This document shows, piece after piece, positions 1 through 8,882 of a stretch of DNA of 64,000 nt. Under the pieces are notes generated by a model that saw only the letters and a program-made list of their open reading frames with translations, ran no database searches and was not told the origin of the DNA. The first letter of the stretch is position 1. Each line of letters starts with the position of its first letter. The translations under genes and the position numbers were made by a program. The DNA is from Microbulbifer sp. SAOS-129_SWC (GTDB lineage: Bacteria; Pseudomonadota; Gammaproteobacteria; Pseudomonadales; Cellvibrionaceae), in assembly GCF_039696035.1 (NCBI RefSeq), contig NZ_CP155567.1, positions 4,570,465 to 4,634,464 of the forward strand. Direction: 5' to 3'.

Positions 1-483
1 AGCGGTCGCGACAAAATCGCCGTACGCGAACTGGTGGAGCGGCTGGTGCGCGAGGCGCGCGCGCTGAGTGGCGGGCGCCACGAATTCAGTGTGGAGTGCG
101 AACAGGACAGCGCGCTGATCGGCGACGCCACGGAACTGCACAGCGCCTTTGCCAACCTGGTGTTGAATGCGGTCAAGTACAGCCCCGCCGGCGGCGCGGT
201 ACAGCTGCGCTGGTGGGTCGACGGCCGCGGCGGCCACTTCGCGGTCAAGGACAGCGGTATCGGTATCGATCCGATCCACATCCCGCGCCTGACCGAGCGC
301 TTCTACCGCGTGGACGCCGGCCGTTCGCGCGAGAGCGGCGGCACCGGCCTGGGGCTCGCCATCGTCAAGCACGTGCTGTTGCGCCACGGCGCCGAGATGA
401 CCGTGGACAGCACCCCCGGCCGCGGCAGTACCTTCACGCTGCACTTCCCGCCGCGCAAGCTGGTATCGGAAACCGCGGCCTGA
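1..483 (+). CDS. phoR: Phosphate regulon sensor histidine kinase PhoR, C-terminal part
   Basis: The reading frame is open from base 1, so the gene begins outside the window and only the catalytic ATP-binding domain is present. Visible kinase boxes are the N box (NLVLNAVKYSP), G1 (VKDSGIGI), the F box (ERFYRVD) and G2 (GTGLGLAIVKH). The ERFYRVDAGRSRESGGTGLGLAIVKH style is typical of PhoR. In the family, the kinase phosphorylates PhoB when phosphate is low; phoB would be expected just upstream, outside the window. The pst-phoU genes it would control lie at 5819-11508. PhoR rather than another HisKA kinase is inferred from motif style and the Pho neighbourhood. Confidence 0.8.
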   Translation, partial: SGRDKIAVRELVERLVREARALSGGRHEFSVECEQDSALIGDATELHSAFANLVLNAVKYSPAGGAVQLRWWVDGRGGHFAVKDSGIGIDPIHIPRLTERFYRVDAGRSRESGGTGLGLAIVKHVLLRHGAEMTVDSTPGRGSTFTLHFPPRKLVSETAA

Positions 484-552
484 TTGCACACCCGTATACA
501 GCTTCCTTCGGTAGGCGCCGGCGATGGGTCGGGAACCAATAACCGGGGCGAG

Positions 553-912
553 TTATTCCAGCTCGCCCAGCGCCACTTCCTCGCCGTTTTTAACGTAGGT
601 CACGCTCTCGCCTTCGCCCACCGCATTGCACTGGCGACGCAGGATCACGTGGTGCAGCTGCAGGTCGCCGTCGCGCAGCAGCAGGTGTTCGCGCCCCTCG
701 TCGTCCACCGGCAGGGGGTCGGCGCCGACCAGCGCATCGCGCAGTTTGCGCAGGCGCGGCACGTCGCGGTAGCGGTTGAGGTCGTTGGACAGGCGCGTCT
801 TCATGCGCTCGCTCTCGGCCAGCTGGCCGGCGGTCTCGCGATACTTGGCAAAGAAATACACCGCGCCCACGGCAAAGACCATGACCACACCGATTTGAAA
901 CCACTCAGGCAT
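553..912 (-). CDS. Small single-pass membrane protein of unknown function
   Basis: The product is a 119-residue protein whose first 25 residues form one membrane segment (FQIGVVMVFAVGAVYFFA), followed by a charged stretch likely to be helical (about residues 30-60) and a soluble C-terminal domain ending in acidic residues. I chose the ATG at 912 because MPEWF places the membrane segment at the very N-terminus; an in-frame start 7 codons upstream also exists. The start overlaps the end of the DUF938 methyltransferase by 8 bases, so the two are probably co-transcribed with yaaA. I do not recognise the family. Confidence 0.7.
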   Translation of the reverse strand: MPEWFQIGVVMVFAVGAVYFFAKYRETAGQLAESERMKTRLSNDLNRYRDVPRLRKLRDALVGADPLPVDDEGREHLLLRDGDLQLHHVILRRQCNAVGEGESVTYVKNGEEVALGELE

Positions 913-1531
913 TACTGCTCCCCTCCGTTTCACTCACCCTGCGCCATACCAGCAACTGGTTGCTGGCCGGCAGGTAATTCAATTCCTCGCGCACGAGGCC
1001 CGCAGCGCGGGCCAGGCCGTCGAGCCACTCCAGCTCGCGGATACCACTGGCTGGGTCCCGCTCGCGCAACATCCGGTCAAAGTCCGCGTTGCTCGGACCG
1101 ACGAATTCACCGTTGATCTTCACCGGACCGTAAACCACCAGCAGGCCACCGGGCAATAACACCCGCGGCAACTGGCGGAACAGCGCCTCCACCGCCGCCG
1201 CGGACATAATATGCAGCGTGTTAGCGCTAAAAATAGCGTCGACCGAAAGCGGCGGCCACTCGCCGCGTACATCCAGCGCCAGCGGCGCGTGCAGGTTCGG
1301 CGCCGGACACTGCGCCAGCCACGCGCGCACACCGGCAAGGTGTTCGGCGCGCTCGGACGTGTGCCACTGCAACTGCGGCAGGCGCGGGGCGAAGTACACC
1401 GCGTGCTGGCCGGTGCCGCTGCCGATTTCCAGCACCTTGGCGGCACCGGCAAACAGCCGTTGCAGCTGCGCCAGAATCGGCTCGCGGTTGCGCGCGCAGG
1501 CCGGTGCGTCCGGCAGTCGGGCGTCACTCAC
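905..1531 (-). CDS. DUF938 family SAM-dependent methyltransferase
   Basis: The 208-residue protein has a class I methyltransferase fold. Motif I is [16 protein letters not shown] (about residues 36-51), and an acidic residue follows in the [10 protein letters not shown] region. The N-terminal [16 protein letters not shown] and the NTLHIMS and [10 protein letters not shown] segments are characteristic of DUF938. The substrate of the family is not established. The start is GTG and overlaps the yaaA stop as GTGA, which indicates translational coupling to yaaA; a GAGG sequence about 8 bases upstream can serve as ribosome binding site. The next gene overlaps its 3' end. Confidence 0.88.
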   Translation of the reverse strand: MSDARLPDAPACARNREPILAQLQRLFAGAAKVLEIGSGTGQHAVYFAPRLPQLQWHTSERAEHLAGVRAWLAQCPAPNLHAPLALDVRGEWPPLSVDAIFSANTLHIMSAAAVEALFRQLPRVLLPGGLLVVYGPVKINGEFVGPSNADFDRMLRERDPASGIRELEWLDGLARAAGLVREELNYLPASNQLLVWRRVSETEGSSNA

Positions 1532-2307
1532 GCCGGCGCCTCGTCGCGAGTGAAGACCCAGTCACTGCCTTTCGACAGCTGCGCGTTGTAGCGGTAACCG
1601 GCCACATCGAAGTCTTTCAGTTGCGCGGCCTGCTTGATGCGCTGGTCGATCGCCCAGCGGCTCATCATGCCGCGCGCCTTCTTGGCGAAGAAGCTGATCA
1701 TCTTGTACTGGCCGTTTTTCAAATCCTTGAAGTGCGGCGTGATGATGTCGGCATCGAGCACTTTGGGTTGCACCGCCTTGAAGTACTCGTTTGACGCAAG
1801 GTTGACCAGTTCGCGACTTTTTAGTGCATTTAGCTGCGCATTCAATGCATCGGTAATGCGCTCGCCCCAGAATTCGTACAGGTTTTTGCCGCGCGTGTTC
1901 GCGAATCTGGTGCCCATTTCCAGCCGGTAGGGCTGCATCAGGTCCAGCGGCCGCAGCAGGCCGTAGAGGCCGGACAGCATGCGCAGATGTTTCTGCGCAT
2001 AGGCGAAGTCGCGCTTTTTCAGTGTCTCGGCCGCGAGCCCGGTGTAAACATCGCCCTTAAATGCCAGCAGGGCGGGGCGGGCATTGCGGTCGTTGAACGG
2101 GCGCTTCCACTGCTGGAAGCGGTCGTAATTGAGCGTGCCCAGCTTGTCGGAGATCTTCATCAGCGCGGAGACCTGCTGCGGGCTCATTTCGCGCAGTTCC
2201 TTGATCAAGGCTGCGGAATCCTTGAGGAAGTCCGGCTGGGTGGTGTCGAGATCGGGGATCTCGCTGTCGTAGTCGAGCGTCTTGGCCGGGGAGATAACAA
2301 TTAACAT
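1528..2307 (-). CDS. yaaA: Peroxide stress protein YaaA
   Basis: The 259-residue protein matches the YaaA/DUF328 family in length and in its signature segments [24 protein letters not shown] and the C-terminal region ending [12 protein letters not shown]. In E. coli, YaaA limits free iron and so protects DNA and protein from Fenton damage during hydrogen peroxide stress. The start at the ATG of MLIVISPAK is preferred over an upstream in-frame extension of 17 residues that has no family similarity. It lies 23 bases after the upstream 2331-2810 gene and overlaps the DUF938 gene by 4 bases. Confidence 0.95.
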   Translation of the reverse strand: MLIVISPAKTLDYDSEIPDLDTTQPDFLKDSAALIKELREMSPQQVSALMKISDKLGTLNYDRFQQWKRPFNDRNARPALLAFKGDVYTGLAAETLKKRDFAYAQKHLRMLSGLYGLLRPLDLMQPYRLEMGTRFANTRGKNLYEFWGERITDALNAQLNALKSRELVNLASNEYFKAVQPKVLDADIITPHFKDLKNGQYKMISFFAKKARGMMSRWAIDQRIKQAAQLKDFDVAGYRYNAQLSKGSDWVFTRDEAPA

Positions 2308-2330
2308 CGGAAACCTTATCTGCGCTGGGG

Positions 2331-2810
2331 TTATTCGGGTTTGAGGATATCCTGCCACCAGTTAAGCGGTGTCTGCCCGTCCTGCGGATCGTAGACATTG
2401 CCGTAGTACCAGACACTGTTGGCACCGTCGCACACGCTGTTGAGGATTTTCTCGATATTGGCGAAGCCGCAGCTGACGTGAATGCTGTACACCAGCAGGC
2501 GCGGACTCTCCATATCCAGCTCGCCACCGAGCTTTTCCAGCTGCGGCGTCAGCTGGTCGGACAATGCGGTGCTGTTGTTGCGGCAGAAGACACGCACCGC
2601 CAGGTTACCCGAGCGCTTGAGCAGCTCGAACGCCTGCTTTTCCCGGTCCACCTTGATGGTATCGCCGCTGGCAATACCCTTGATAAACGCCGGCGAGCGC
2701 ACCAGCTGGCAGCTGTCGTCCTCGTTGACGCGCACCTGCATCCGCTCCACCACTGGCTCGCCATCCGCATTGGTACCGGCAAACAATTCGATAATCTGCA
2801 GTGCCGTCAT
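2331..2810 (-). CDS. Conserved protein, possibly DUF4265-like
   Basis: The product is a soluble acidic protein of 159 residues with no signal peptide or membrane segment. The pattern '[32 protein letters not shown]' split into a short strand-rich N-terminal part (residues 1-55) and a later part ending in [12 protein letters not shown] recalls DUF4265 proteins, but this is a tentative match from memory. It precedes yaaA by 23 bases and is divergent from the M48 lipoprotein gene; the 66-base gap between them must hold both promoters. Function is unknown. Confidence 0.6.
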   Translation of the reverse strand: MTALQIIELFAGTNADGEPVVERMQVRVNEDDSCQLVRSPAFIKGIASGDTIKVDREKQAFELLKRSGNLAVRVFCRNNSTALSDQLTPQLEKLGGELDMESPRLLVYSIHVSCGFANIEKILNSVCDGANSVWYYGNVYDPQDGQTPLNWWQDILKPE

Positions 2811-2876
2811 AACCTCGCTCCCCGGACTGTGTAAAATGAATCTCTATAAGACCGAACATTATACAGGGAGGCAGCG

Positions 2877-4163
2877 ATGATCTCGCGCACGTTCAAAATC
2901 CACTCCATAGCCATGGCCGCTACTTTCGCGCTGCTGGCCGGCTGCGCCGTCAACCCGGTGACCGGCAAGAAGGAGCTGTCGCTGATGTCGCAGAGCCAGG
3001 AACTGGCCTTGGGCGCGCAGCAGTACCCGATCAACCAGCAGGAACAGGGCGGCAAGTACATCCTCGACAAGTCGCTGCAGGACTACGTCAACCGCGTGGG
3101 CCAGAAGCTGGCGCGGGTTTCCGACCAGCCGCGGCTGCCGTACGAGTTCGTGGTGCTGAACAACTCGGTGCCCAACGCCTGGGCACTGCCCGGCGGCAAG
3201 ATCGCGGTCAACCGCGGTCTGTTGACCATGCTCGATGACGAATCGGAGCTGGCCGCCGTACTCGGCCACGAGATTGTGCACGCCGCCGCACGCCACTCCG
3301 CCGCCGCCATGTCCCAGCAACAGCTGCTCGGTGCCGGCCTGGCAGTGCTCGGCGCCACCACCAAGGACACCGGCTACGGCGACCTGATCAGCCTCGGTGG
3401 CCAACTCGGCGGCAATGCGTATATCGCCCACTACAGCCGCGCCAACGAGTCCGAGGCCGACCAGTACGGCATGAAGTACATGGCCGCGGCCGGCTACGAC
3501 CCGCAGGGCGCGGTGCGCCTGCAGCAGGAGTTCGTCAAGCTGTCCAAGGGCAAGCAGGCCGCCGGCCTGCAGGCACTGTTCGCCAGCCACCCGCCGTCCC
3601 AGGCGCGGGTCGACGCCAATATCGAACACGCCAAACAGCTGCCCAGGGGCGGCGCCACCAACCGCGCCGCCTACCAGCGAGCCATCGCCCAGCTGAAACG
3701 CGACGCCGACGCCTACAAGACCTACGACCAGGCGGTGGCCGCAGTCGGTGACAAACAGTACGACCGCGCCCTCAGCCTGGTACGCCGCGCCCAGCAGCAG
3801 CAGCCGAAAGAGGCCGCCTTCTACGCGCTGGAGGGCGACCTGCTGACGCAGAAGAAGCAGTACCAGAACGCCTACAAAGCATACGACCGCGCCGTGCAGA
3901 AGAACCCGGGACTGTTTTCCAACTGGCTCAAGCGCGGTGTGGTAAGCGCCCAGCTCAAGCACTATAGCGATGCCGAGCGCGACCTGAACCGCTCACTGGG
4001 CTACCTGGAAACGCCCTATGCGCACTACTACCTGGGCCAGGTGTACGAACGTCAGGGCGATAACAAAGACGCCTACAGCCACTACCAGACCGCCGCCCAG
4101 TCCGGCGGCGATATCGGCACCAAGGCGCAGGCGCGTATGGAAGCGCTAGGTGCGCAGGGGTAA
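2877..4163 (+). CDS. M48 family metalloprotease lipoprotein with TPR-like C-terminus
   Basis: The 428-residue protein begins with a lipoprotein signal; the lipobox LAGC puts the acylated cysteine at residue 23. The M48 zinc motif HEIVH is at residues 131-135, and the third zinc ligand is in NESEADQYG at about residue 192. The C-terminal 150 residues contain tetratricopeptide-like helices (for example FYALEGDLLTQKKQYQNAYKAYDRAV). This architecture is like BepA/YfgC and YcaL/LoiP, envelope proteases that assist or degrade outer membrane proteins such as LptD. Here the protein is lipid-anchored rather than soluble, so the exact orthologue is uncertain. A GGGAGG ribosome site precedes the ATG. 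Confidence 0.88.
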   Translation: MISRTFKIHSIAMAATFALLAGCAVNPVTGKKELSLMSQSQELALGAQQYPINQQEQGGKYILDKSLQDYVNRVGQKLARVSDQPRLPYEFVVLNNSVPNAWALPGGKIAVNRGLLTMLDDESELAAVLGHEIVHAAARHSAAAMSQQQLLGAGLAVLGATTKDTGYGDLISLGGQLGGNAYIAHYSRANESEADQYGMKYMAAAGYDPQGAVRLQQEFVKLSKGKQAAGLQALFASHPPSQARVDANIEHAKQLPRGGATNRAAYQRAIAQLKRDADAYKTYDQAVAAVGDKQYDRALSLVRRAQQQQPKEAAFYALEGDLLTQKKQYQNAYKAYDRAVQKNPGLFSNWLKRGVVSAQLKHYSDAERDLNRSLGYLETPYAHYYLGQVYERQGDNKDAYSHYQTAAQSGGDIGTKAQARMEALGAQG

Positions 4164-4257
4164 GCGGTAAGAAAAAACCAGTGATTGCAACGATTCACCA
4201 CCGGAATAGAGAAGTCCGGCGCGATTGGCAGGACCAGGAAAATCCGGACATATAATC

Positions 4258-4297
4258 GCAACGAAAAAAGGAGCCGCGAGGCTCCTTTTTTCGTTGC
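4258..4297. terminator. Perfect bidirectional Rho-independent terminator
   Basis: This is an 18-bp perfect stem around a GCGA tetraloop. Its arms carry an A6 run on one side and a T6 run on the other, so it works in both directions. It lies between the convergent M48 protease gene and the porin gene and can end both transcripts. Confidence 0.93.
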
Positions 4298-4307
4298 GAA
4301 ACTCGCA

Positions 4308-5132
4308 TCACATCTGCACAGTTAACCCCAGCGAGTATTTGTCGTAGCTGTCGTAAAAGCCCTCACCGCTGGTGCCGTAATTGAACTGAAGCGCGACATT
4401 TCGATTAAAGAAATGCGATACCCCAATCCCATAATCTTTTTGATTCGAGGCATACACGCCGAAAGATGTGACCTTACTGAAGTAGTAATCGGCCCGCGCG
4501 GAGAAATTGCTGTCGTTGTCGTCGGGGTCAATCAGGGAAAAATTCAAGGCTAGGTAGTGATCATCACCGAGATCCTTGAAATATTTAGATGAAAATGACG
4601 GGAGATGAAACTGGTCGTCCGTCCTGAAATGAAAACCGAGATAATCGGTACCATTGAGTTGATAATTATATTTCGCGTCGGCAAAGAAAGTGGTGTCGCC
4701 CTCATAAGTATAGCTTTCAAGCTTTACCAAAAGGTCTGGATTGAAAAAATAGCCGGCAGCCGCAGTGTAGAAGTTGCCGCCCTTTATATTCTGAATTTCG
4801 CCACCGAACATCAGGTTGCCGGTATAATACTCGCCGCCGGCCGTTCCGATATCCGTATCAGAATCGTCCCTGGAATAGCCGCCGTAGACATTACTGATTC
4901 TATTGATATATTCGAATTCATTAAGCGGTCCCTCCGTCACCCGCGGGCCGAAATAATAGGTTGATCCGAGGTTATAATTTTCTGTCTTATACGTAGAATC
5001 CCAACCGGAGAGATTGTATTGCCGACTGGTCTGGGAAAATGCGGCCTGCGAAAAGGATCGATATTCTTCGGCTGATGCGGATATCGAAAGAACTGCCACC
5101 GGCAGCACGGCGAAAACAAATTTCAGTTTCAT
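4308..5132 (-). CDS. Putative outer membrane beta-barrel porin
   Basis: The 274-residue protein has a clean Sec signal peptide (MKLKFVFAVLPVAVLSISASAEE, cleavage near residue 21). The rest is rich in Tyr, Asp, Asn and Ser, with alternating strands and a terminal LGLTVQM typical of a last barrel strand. It resembles the 'putative porin' families (Porin_7 or OmpL-like) in size and composition. The base composition is visibly more AT-rich than its neighbours, which may reflect surface-protein drift or horizontal transfer. AAGGAA lies upstream of the ATG. It stands alone between terminators. The substrate is unknown. Confidence 0.72.
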   Translation of the reverse strand: MKLKFVFAVLPVAVLSISASAEEYRSFSQAAFSQTSRQYNLSGWDSTYKTENYNLGSTYYFGPRVTEGPLNEFEYINRISNVYGGYSRDDSDTDIGTAGGEYYTGNLMFGGEIQNIKGGNFYTAAAGYFFNPDLLVKLESYTYEGDTTFFADAKYNYQLNGTDYLGFHFRTDDQFHLPSFSSKYFKDLGDDHYLALNFSLIDPDDNDSNFSARADYYFSKVTSFGVYASNQKDYGIGVSHFFNRNVALQFNYGTSGEGFYDSYDKYSLGLTVQM

Positions 5133-5228
5133 TGAAATTTCCTTGTTTTATAACTTTTCCAAACTGACTGCCCACCTCCGGCAATCACCTGCTTTGTGAC
5201 AAGCATTGAACCGGCTTTCTCCATCTAT

Positions 5229-5296
5229 CGATAAAAAATGCGGTGGCTGCGATAAAAAGAGCCGTGTAGCGGTTCACTCGAGGTTTACGATAAAAA
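5229..5296. repeat. Three direct copies of CGATAAAAA in the porin upstream region
   Basis: The 261-base gap between the porin start and the next gene contains CGATAAAAA at 5229, 5250 and 5288, spaced 21 and 38 bases apart. The first spacing is two helical turns. They could be regulator sites for the porin promoter, which lies on the minus strand. The rest of the gap is AT-rich with no open reading frame that I can support. Confidence 0.5.
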
Positions 5297-5393
5297 ACAT
5301 GTAACGAATGTCACGAAATACAGCCACTGTCCGCGGCCGGCGAGGATGGAGGTGATAATCTATATAAAGTATCTGCAAACGAAGCAGCGGCAA

Positions 5394-5720
5394 TCAGCAC
5401 TGCGGCGCGGAAGAGGACGGCATCACCACCCACTCGGGGTCCTCAAATTCACCCAGCGGCCGAATCTCCACAAACGGCGCGGCACTGCGGATAATCGCCG
5501 CGATATCCGGATCGTGCTGTTGTTCCATCGCATCGCGCTCGGCCTTGCTGTGCCAGCTGGCAATGGCGATCAGGGTGTTCGGGTCGCCGATCTTGCGGTG
5601 CAGTTCGGTACCGCGGGCGCCGGGAGCGCGCTGGATCAGTTCGGAGGCGCGCACCCAGGCATCGGCGTATTGCTCGGCGGTGTGGCCCGGCTTGATATGG
5701 ACTTCAAAGAGGTACTTCAC
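5394..5720 (-). CDS. Small dimeric alpha-beta barrel (ABM-like) protein
   Basis: The 108-residue protein begins MKYLFEVHIKPGHTAEQYADAWVRASELIQ. Its pattern of strand, helix, strand and IAIASWHSKAERDAMEQQ is that of antibiotic biosynthesis monooxygenase-like or EthD-like dimeric barrels. In such families the fold binds small hydrophobic or quinone-like molecules, but many members have no known reaction. There is no signal peptide. It stands between the porin and phoU; a strong terminator follows phoU just before it. Confidence 0.7.
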   Translation of the reverse strand: MKYLFEVHIKPGHTAEQYADAWVRASELIQRAPGARGTELHRKIGDPNTLIAIASWHSKAERDAMEQQHDPDIAAIIRSAAPFVEIRPLGEFEDPEWVVMPSSSAPQC

Positions 5721-5768
5721 GGCGCAACTCCCTAATCACGGTCTGTCTCGCGGTAAAGTGTAGAGCAG

Positions 5769-5797
5769 AAAAAAGGCCGCTTGCAGCGGCCTTTTTT
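5769..5797. terminator. Terminator after phoU
   Basis: The arms AAAAAAGGCCGC and GCGGCCTTTTTT form a 12-bp perfect stem around a TTGCA loop. It lies 22 bases after the phoU stop on the minus strand and closes the pst-phoU cluster. The A and T runs make it usable in both directions. Confidence 0.9.
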
Positions 5798-5818
5798 ATT
5801 GCTCTGGTGTAATCCGGC

Positions 5819-6520
5819 TCACAGCTTGCGCAGGTTGTCCTCGTTGCCGTGGCGGATATCCGTACCCTCGACCAGGTACACCACCTGCTCGCAGATATTC
5901 TTGGCGTGATCGCCGATACGTTCCAGTGAACGCAGTGACCACAGCACGTTGATCACGCGGGAGATGCTGCGCGGATCTTCCATCATGTAGGTGACCAGCT
6001 CGCGCACCGCGGTGCGGTAGTCCATATCCACCTGTTCGTCTTTGGCCAGGGTCTCCATGGCGGAGCGCACGTCGAAGCGGGTGTAGGCGTCGAGTGAATC
6101 GTTGAGCATCTTGCGCACTGCATCGGCGATATGGCGGATCTCGGTGTAACCGCGCGGGGCGGTGCCTTCGTCGGTGAGGGCGATAGCCATCTTGGCGATC
6201 TTACTGGCTTCGTCGCCGATCCGCTCCAGGTCGCGGGCGATACGGATCACCGACATCACCATACGCAGGTCGGAGGCGGCCGGCTGGCGCTTGGCGATGA
6301 TCAGCGTCGCATGCTCGTCCAACGCCATTTCGCGGCGATCGATCTCTTCCTCGATCTTGAGCACCTTCTCGGCCAGTTCGCTGTCGGCGTTGGCCAGGGA
6401 CTCCACCGCGTCGGCCACCTGCTGGGTGACCAGGCCGCCCATCTCCAGCATCTCGGTCTTGATGCTTTCGAGGTCTTCGTTGAATTGGCGGGAGATATGT
6501 TGGTCGAAATTCATTTCCAT
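5819..6520 (-). CDS. phoU: Phosphate signalling complex protein PhoU
   Basis: The 233-residue all-helical protein has two repeats of the PhoU metal-binding type. The conserved segments are IRIARDLERIGDEASKIAK (about residues 90-108) and SLERIGDHAKNICEQVVYLVEG near the end. PhoU links the Pst transporter to PhoR and keeps the Pho regulon off when phosphate is plentiful. It is the last gene of pstSCAB-phoU, starting 28 bases after the pstB stop. The start MEMNFDQHISRQFNEDLESI fits the family. Confidence 0.97.
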   Translation of the reverse strand: MEMNFDQHISRQFNEDLESIKTEMLEMGGLVTQQVADAVESLANADSELAEKVLKIEEEIDRREMALDEHATLIIAKRQPAASDLRMVMSVIRIARDLERIGDEASKIAKMAIALTDEGTAPRGYTEIRHIADAVRKMLNDSLDAYTRFDVRSAMETLAKDEQVDMDYRTAVRELVTYMMEDPRSISRVINVLWSLRSLERIGDHAKNICEQVVYLVEGTDIRHGNEDNLRKL

Positions 6521-6547
6521 GGCGGTTGTTCTCAGGGAATTGGGGCC

Positions 6548-7417
6548 TCAGCCGAAGCGGCCAGTGATATAGGCCTCGGTCAGCGCGTGCTGCGGGTTGG
6601 TAAAGACGGTCTCGGTATCATTCACCTCCACCAGGCGGCCCAGGTGGAAATAGGCGGTGCGCTGGCTGACCCGCGCGGCCTGCTGCATCGAGTGGGTGAC
6701 GATGGCGATGGTGTACTTCGCGCGCAGCTCGTCGATCAGCTCCTCGATACGCGCGGTGGCGATCGGGTCCAGCGCCGAGCAGGGCTCGTCCATCAGGATC
6801 ACTTCGGGGCTCACGGCGATGGCGCGGGCGATACACAGGCGCTGCTGCTGGCCACCGGACAGGCCGGTGCCGGGCTTGTCGAGGCGGTCTTTCACTTCGT
6901 TCCACAGGCCGGCGCGGCGCAGGCTGTCCTCGACGATTTCATCCAGCTCCGCGCGGCGGCTGGCGATGCCGTGGATCTTGGGGCCGTAGGCGACGTTGTC
7001 GTAGATGGACTTGGGGAACGGGTTGGGTTTCTGGAACACCATGCCCACACGCGCGCGCAGCGGTACCACATCGACCTTGGGGCCGTAGATCGGCTCGCCA
7101 TCGAGGGTCAGGTCGCCCTCGACCCGGCAGCCCTCGATGGTGTCGTTCATGCGGTTGATGCTGCGCAGGAAGGTGGACTTGCCGCAGCCGGACGGGCCGA
7201 TCATCGCCACCACCTCGTTGCGGCCGATGTCCAGGCTCACATCGTGAATCGCCTGGGCCTCGCCGTAAAAGACATTCACGTTGCGCATGCTCAACTTGGC
7301 GCCATCGCAGAACGGCTGGCCGACGGTTTCTTTGACCTGGGTTGCCACTGTCTCTTGTTCCGGTGTTGCGGGTTGCGCGGGCGCTGCGGCGCCGGCGTCT
7401 AGGGTCATGGTGTTCAT
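6548..7417 (-). CDS. pstB: Phosphate import ATP-binding protein PstB
   Basis: The ABC ATPase of 289 residues shows Walker [10 protein letters not shown], the signature LSGGQQQR, Walker [14 protein letters not shown] and the PstB-typical '[23 protein letters not shown]'-type Q-loop region. It powers phosphate uptake through PstC-PstA. I chose the ATG at 7417 (MNTMTLDAG); the frame stays open upstream for 35 codons, but that part is translated from the 7458-7563 hairpin and is spurious. The N-terminal 40 residues (Ala/Pro/Thr-rich, then VKETVGQPF) are longer than in E. coli PstB. Confidence 0.97.
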   Translation of the reverse strand: MNTMTLDAGAAAPAQPATPEQETVATQVKETVGQPFCDGAKLSMRNVNVFYGEAQAIHDVSLDIGRNEVVAMIGPSGCGKSTFLRSINRMNDTIEGCRVEGDLTLDGEPIYGPKVDVVPLRARVGMVFQKPNPFPKSIYDNVAYGPKIHGIASRRAELDEIVEDSLRRAGLWNEVKDRLDKPGTGLSGGQQQRLCIARAIAVSPEVILMDEPCSALDPIATARIEELIDELRAKYTIAIVTHSMQQAARVSQRTAYFHLGRLVEVNDTETVFTNPQHALTEAYITGRFG

Positions 7418-7457
7418 AAACAATCCCGTTATCTTAGCACTCGCGGTGCGGTGCGAG

Positions 7458-7563
7458 GCTGGGTGGGGCGGCGTTGTTCGGGGCACAAGGTGAATACATC
7501 CATGTACGCTCGTAAGCGGCATCCCTGCCTCATACGGCCCCGAACAACGCCGCCGCGCCCAGC
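7458..7563. repeat. Long hairpin with conserved 52-nt loop, copy 1
   Basis: The arms at 7458-7484 and 7537-7563 are complementary at 25 of 27 positions, one of the two exceptions being a G-T pair. The loop, 7485-7536, is 52 nt and contains GGTGAATACATCC, TGTACGCTC, GCGGCATCC and TGCCTCATA. The same loop words recur at 41347-41397 and, on the other strand, at 41529-41580, while the arm sequences are unrelated. This copy lies inside the pst cluster between pstA and pstB, so pst mRNA would carry it. It explains why in-frame extension of PstB reads VHGCIHLVP. Confidence 0.9.
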
Positions 7564-7583
7564 TGGCAAGTTTGGTGGTCAGA

Positions 7584-8882
7584 CTACCAGCGGCGCTCGA
7601 GTTTCTTGCGCAGCCACACGGCGGCGCCGTTCATCGCTATCAGGAAGCTCAGCAGCACCATGATCGCGGCAGAGGTGCGCTCGACAAAAGCGCGCTCGGG
7701 GCTGTCGGCCCACAGGAAAATCTGTACCGGCAGTACCGTGGCCGGGTCGGTGACGCCGCCCGGCACATCGACGATAAACGCCACCATGCCGATCATCAGC
7801 AGGGGCGCGGTCTCGCCCAGCGCCTGCGCCATGCCGATGATGGCGCCGGTGAGCATGCCCGGCATCGCCAGCGGCAGCACGTGATGAAACACCACCTGCA
7901 TGCGCGAGGCGCCCATACCCATAGCCGCCTCGCGGATCGACGGCGGTACCGCCTTCAGCGCCGCGCGGCTGGAGATGATGATGGTCGGCAGCGTCATCAG
8001 TGTCAGCACCAGGCCGCCGACCAGTGGCGCCGAGCGCGGCAGCTCGAAGAAGTTGATGAAGATCGCCAGCCCCAGCAGACCGAATACGATCGACGGCACC
8101 GCGGCGAGGTTGTTGATGTTGACCTCGATCAGGTCGGTCCAGCGGTTTTTGGGCGCGTATTCCTCGAGGTAAATCGCCGCGGCCACCCCGATCGGGAACG
8201 ACAGCGTCAGGGTCACCAGCAGCGTCAACAGCGAGCCCACCAGCGCCGCGCGGATACCGGCCTGTTCCGGCTCGCGCGAATCGCCGTGGGTGAAGAAAGC
8301 AGTATTGAAGCGCTGTTTCAGCTCGCCGCTGGCCAGCAGCGACTTGATCCAGCCGGCCATCTGTTCCGAGGTGCGCCCGGCAAAACTGTCTTTGTCGCCG
8401 TCGAGACTCTTGACGAAGTTGTCCACATCGTCGTCGGCGGCCAGCCACACCGTCTCGCTCTTGCCCAGCAGTTCCGGGTGTTCCTCAAGGCGATCGCGCA
8501 GCGTAAACGGTGCGCCGCTGGACACGATCGAGTAGAGCTCGCGCTTGGCGCTGCGACCGCTGACATCGGGGAAGTGCGCGCGCAGGGATTTGCGGATCAT
8601 GCCGGTGAAGTTGGCCCAGGCCAGGCTTTCGTGATCGACCTTGTCGATGCCGAGCACCGCGGGGTCGTAGTCGACCTTCAGCTCGATCGCGGTCTGCCAC
8701 AGCGCGCCGCTGCCCTTGCCGATGATATCGGCAAACAGCACTGCCACCACCAGCACACCAAACGCGATGCTGGCGATACCCAGCGCGCGGAAGATTTTTT
8801 CCTGGCGGTGGCGCCGTGCCAGCCCCTGCTCGATGCGCGCGCGCACGCTCGGCTGGCCGTTGTCTCTGGTCGAATCAGTCAT
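7584..8882 (-). CDS. pstA: Phosphate ABC transporter permease PstA
   Basis: The 432-residue protein is the long PstA form. It has an N-terminal membrane segment (about residues 35-60), a large periplasmic insert (about 60-200, DUF3333-like) and then the permease core with the ABC loop [30 protein letters not shown]. With PstC it forms the inner-membrane phosphate channel. Its start overlaps the end of pstC by 8 bases. The hairpin repeat at 7458-7563 separates it from pstB. Confidence 0.96.
   Translation of the reverse strand: MTDSTRDNGQPSVRARIEQGLARRHRQEKIFRALGIASIAFGVLVVAVLFADIIGKGSGALWQTAIELKVDYDPAVLGIDKVDHESLAWANFTGMIRKSLRAHFPDVSGRSAKRELYSIVSSGAPFTLRDRLEEHPELLGKSETVWLAADDDVDNFVKSLDGDKDSFAGRTSEQMAGWIKSLLASGELKQRFNTAFFTHGDSREPEQAGIRAALVGSLLTLLVTLTLSFPIGVAAAIYLEEYAPKNRWTDLIEVNINNLAAVPSIVFGLLGLAIFINFFELPRSAPLVGGLVLTLMTLPTIIISSRAALKAVPPSIREAAMGMGASRMQVVFHHVLPLAMPGMLTGAIIGMAQALGETAPLLMIGMVAFIVDVPGGVTDPATVLPVQIFLWADSPERAFVERTSAAIMVLLSFLIAMNGAAVWLRKKLERRW

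Noticed and set aside
2859..3962. 367-codon minus-strand open frame opposite the M48 protease
   Set aside because: The plus-strand frame has a lipobox, HEIVH and TPR helices. The minus frame is a Leu/Val/Gly/Gln-rich shadow.
7458..7563. Insertion sequence or MITE with transposase
   Set aside because: No transposase is in the window, no target duplication is evident at the flanks, and the arms differ between copies, unlike terminal repeats of one element.
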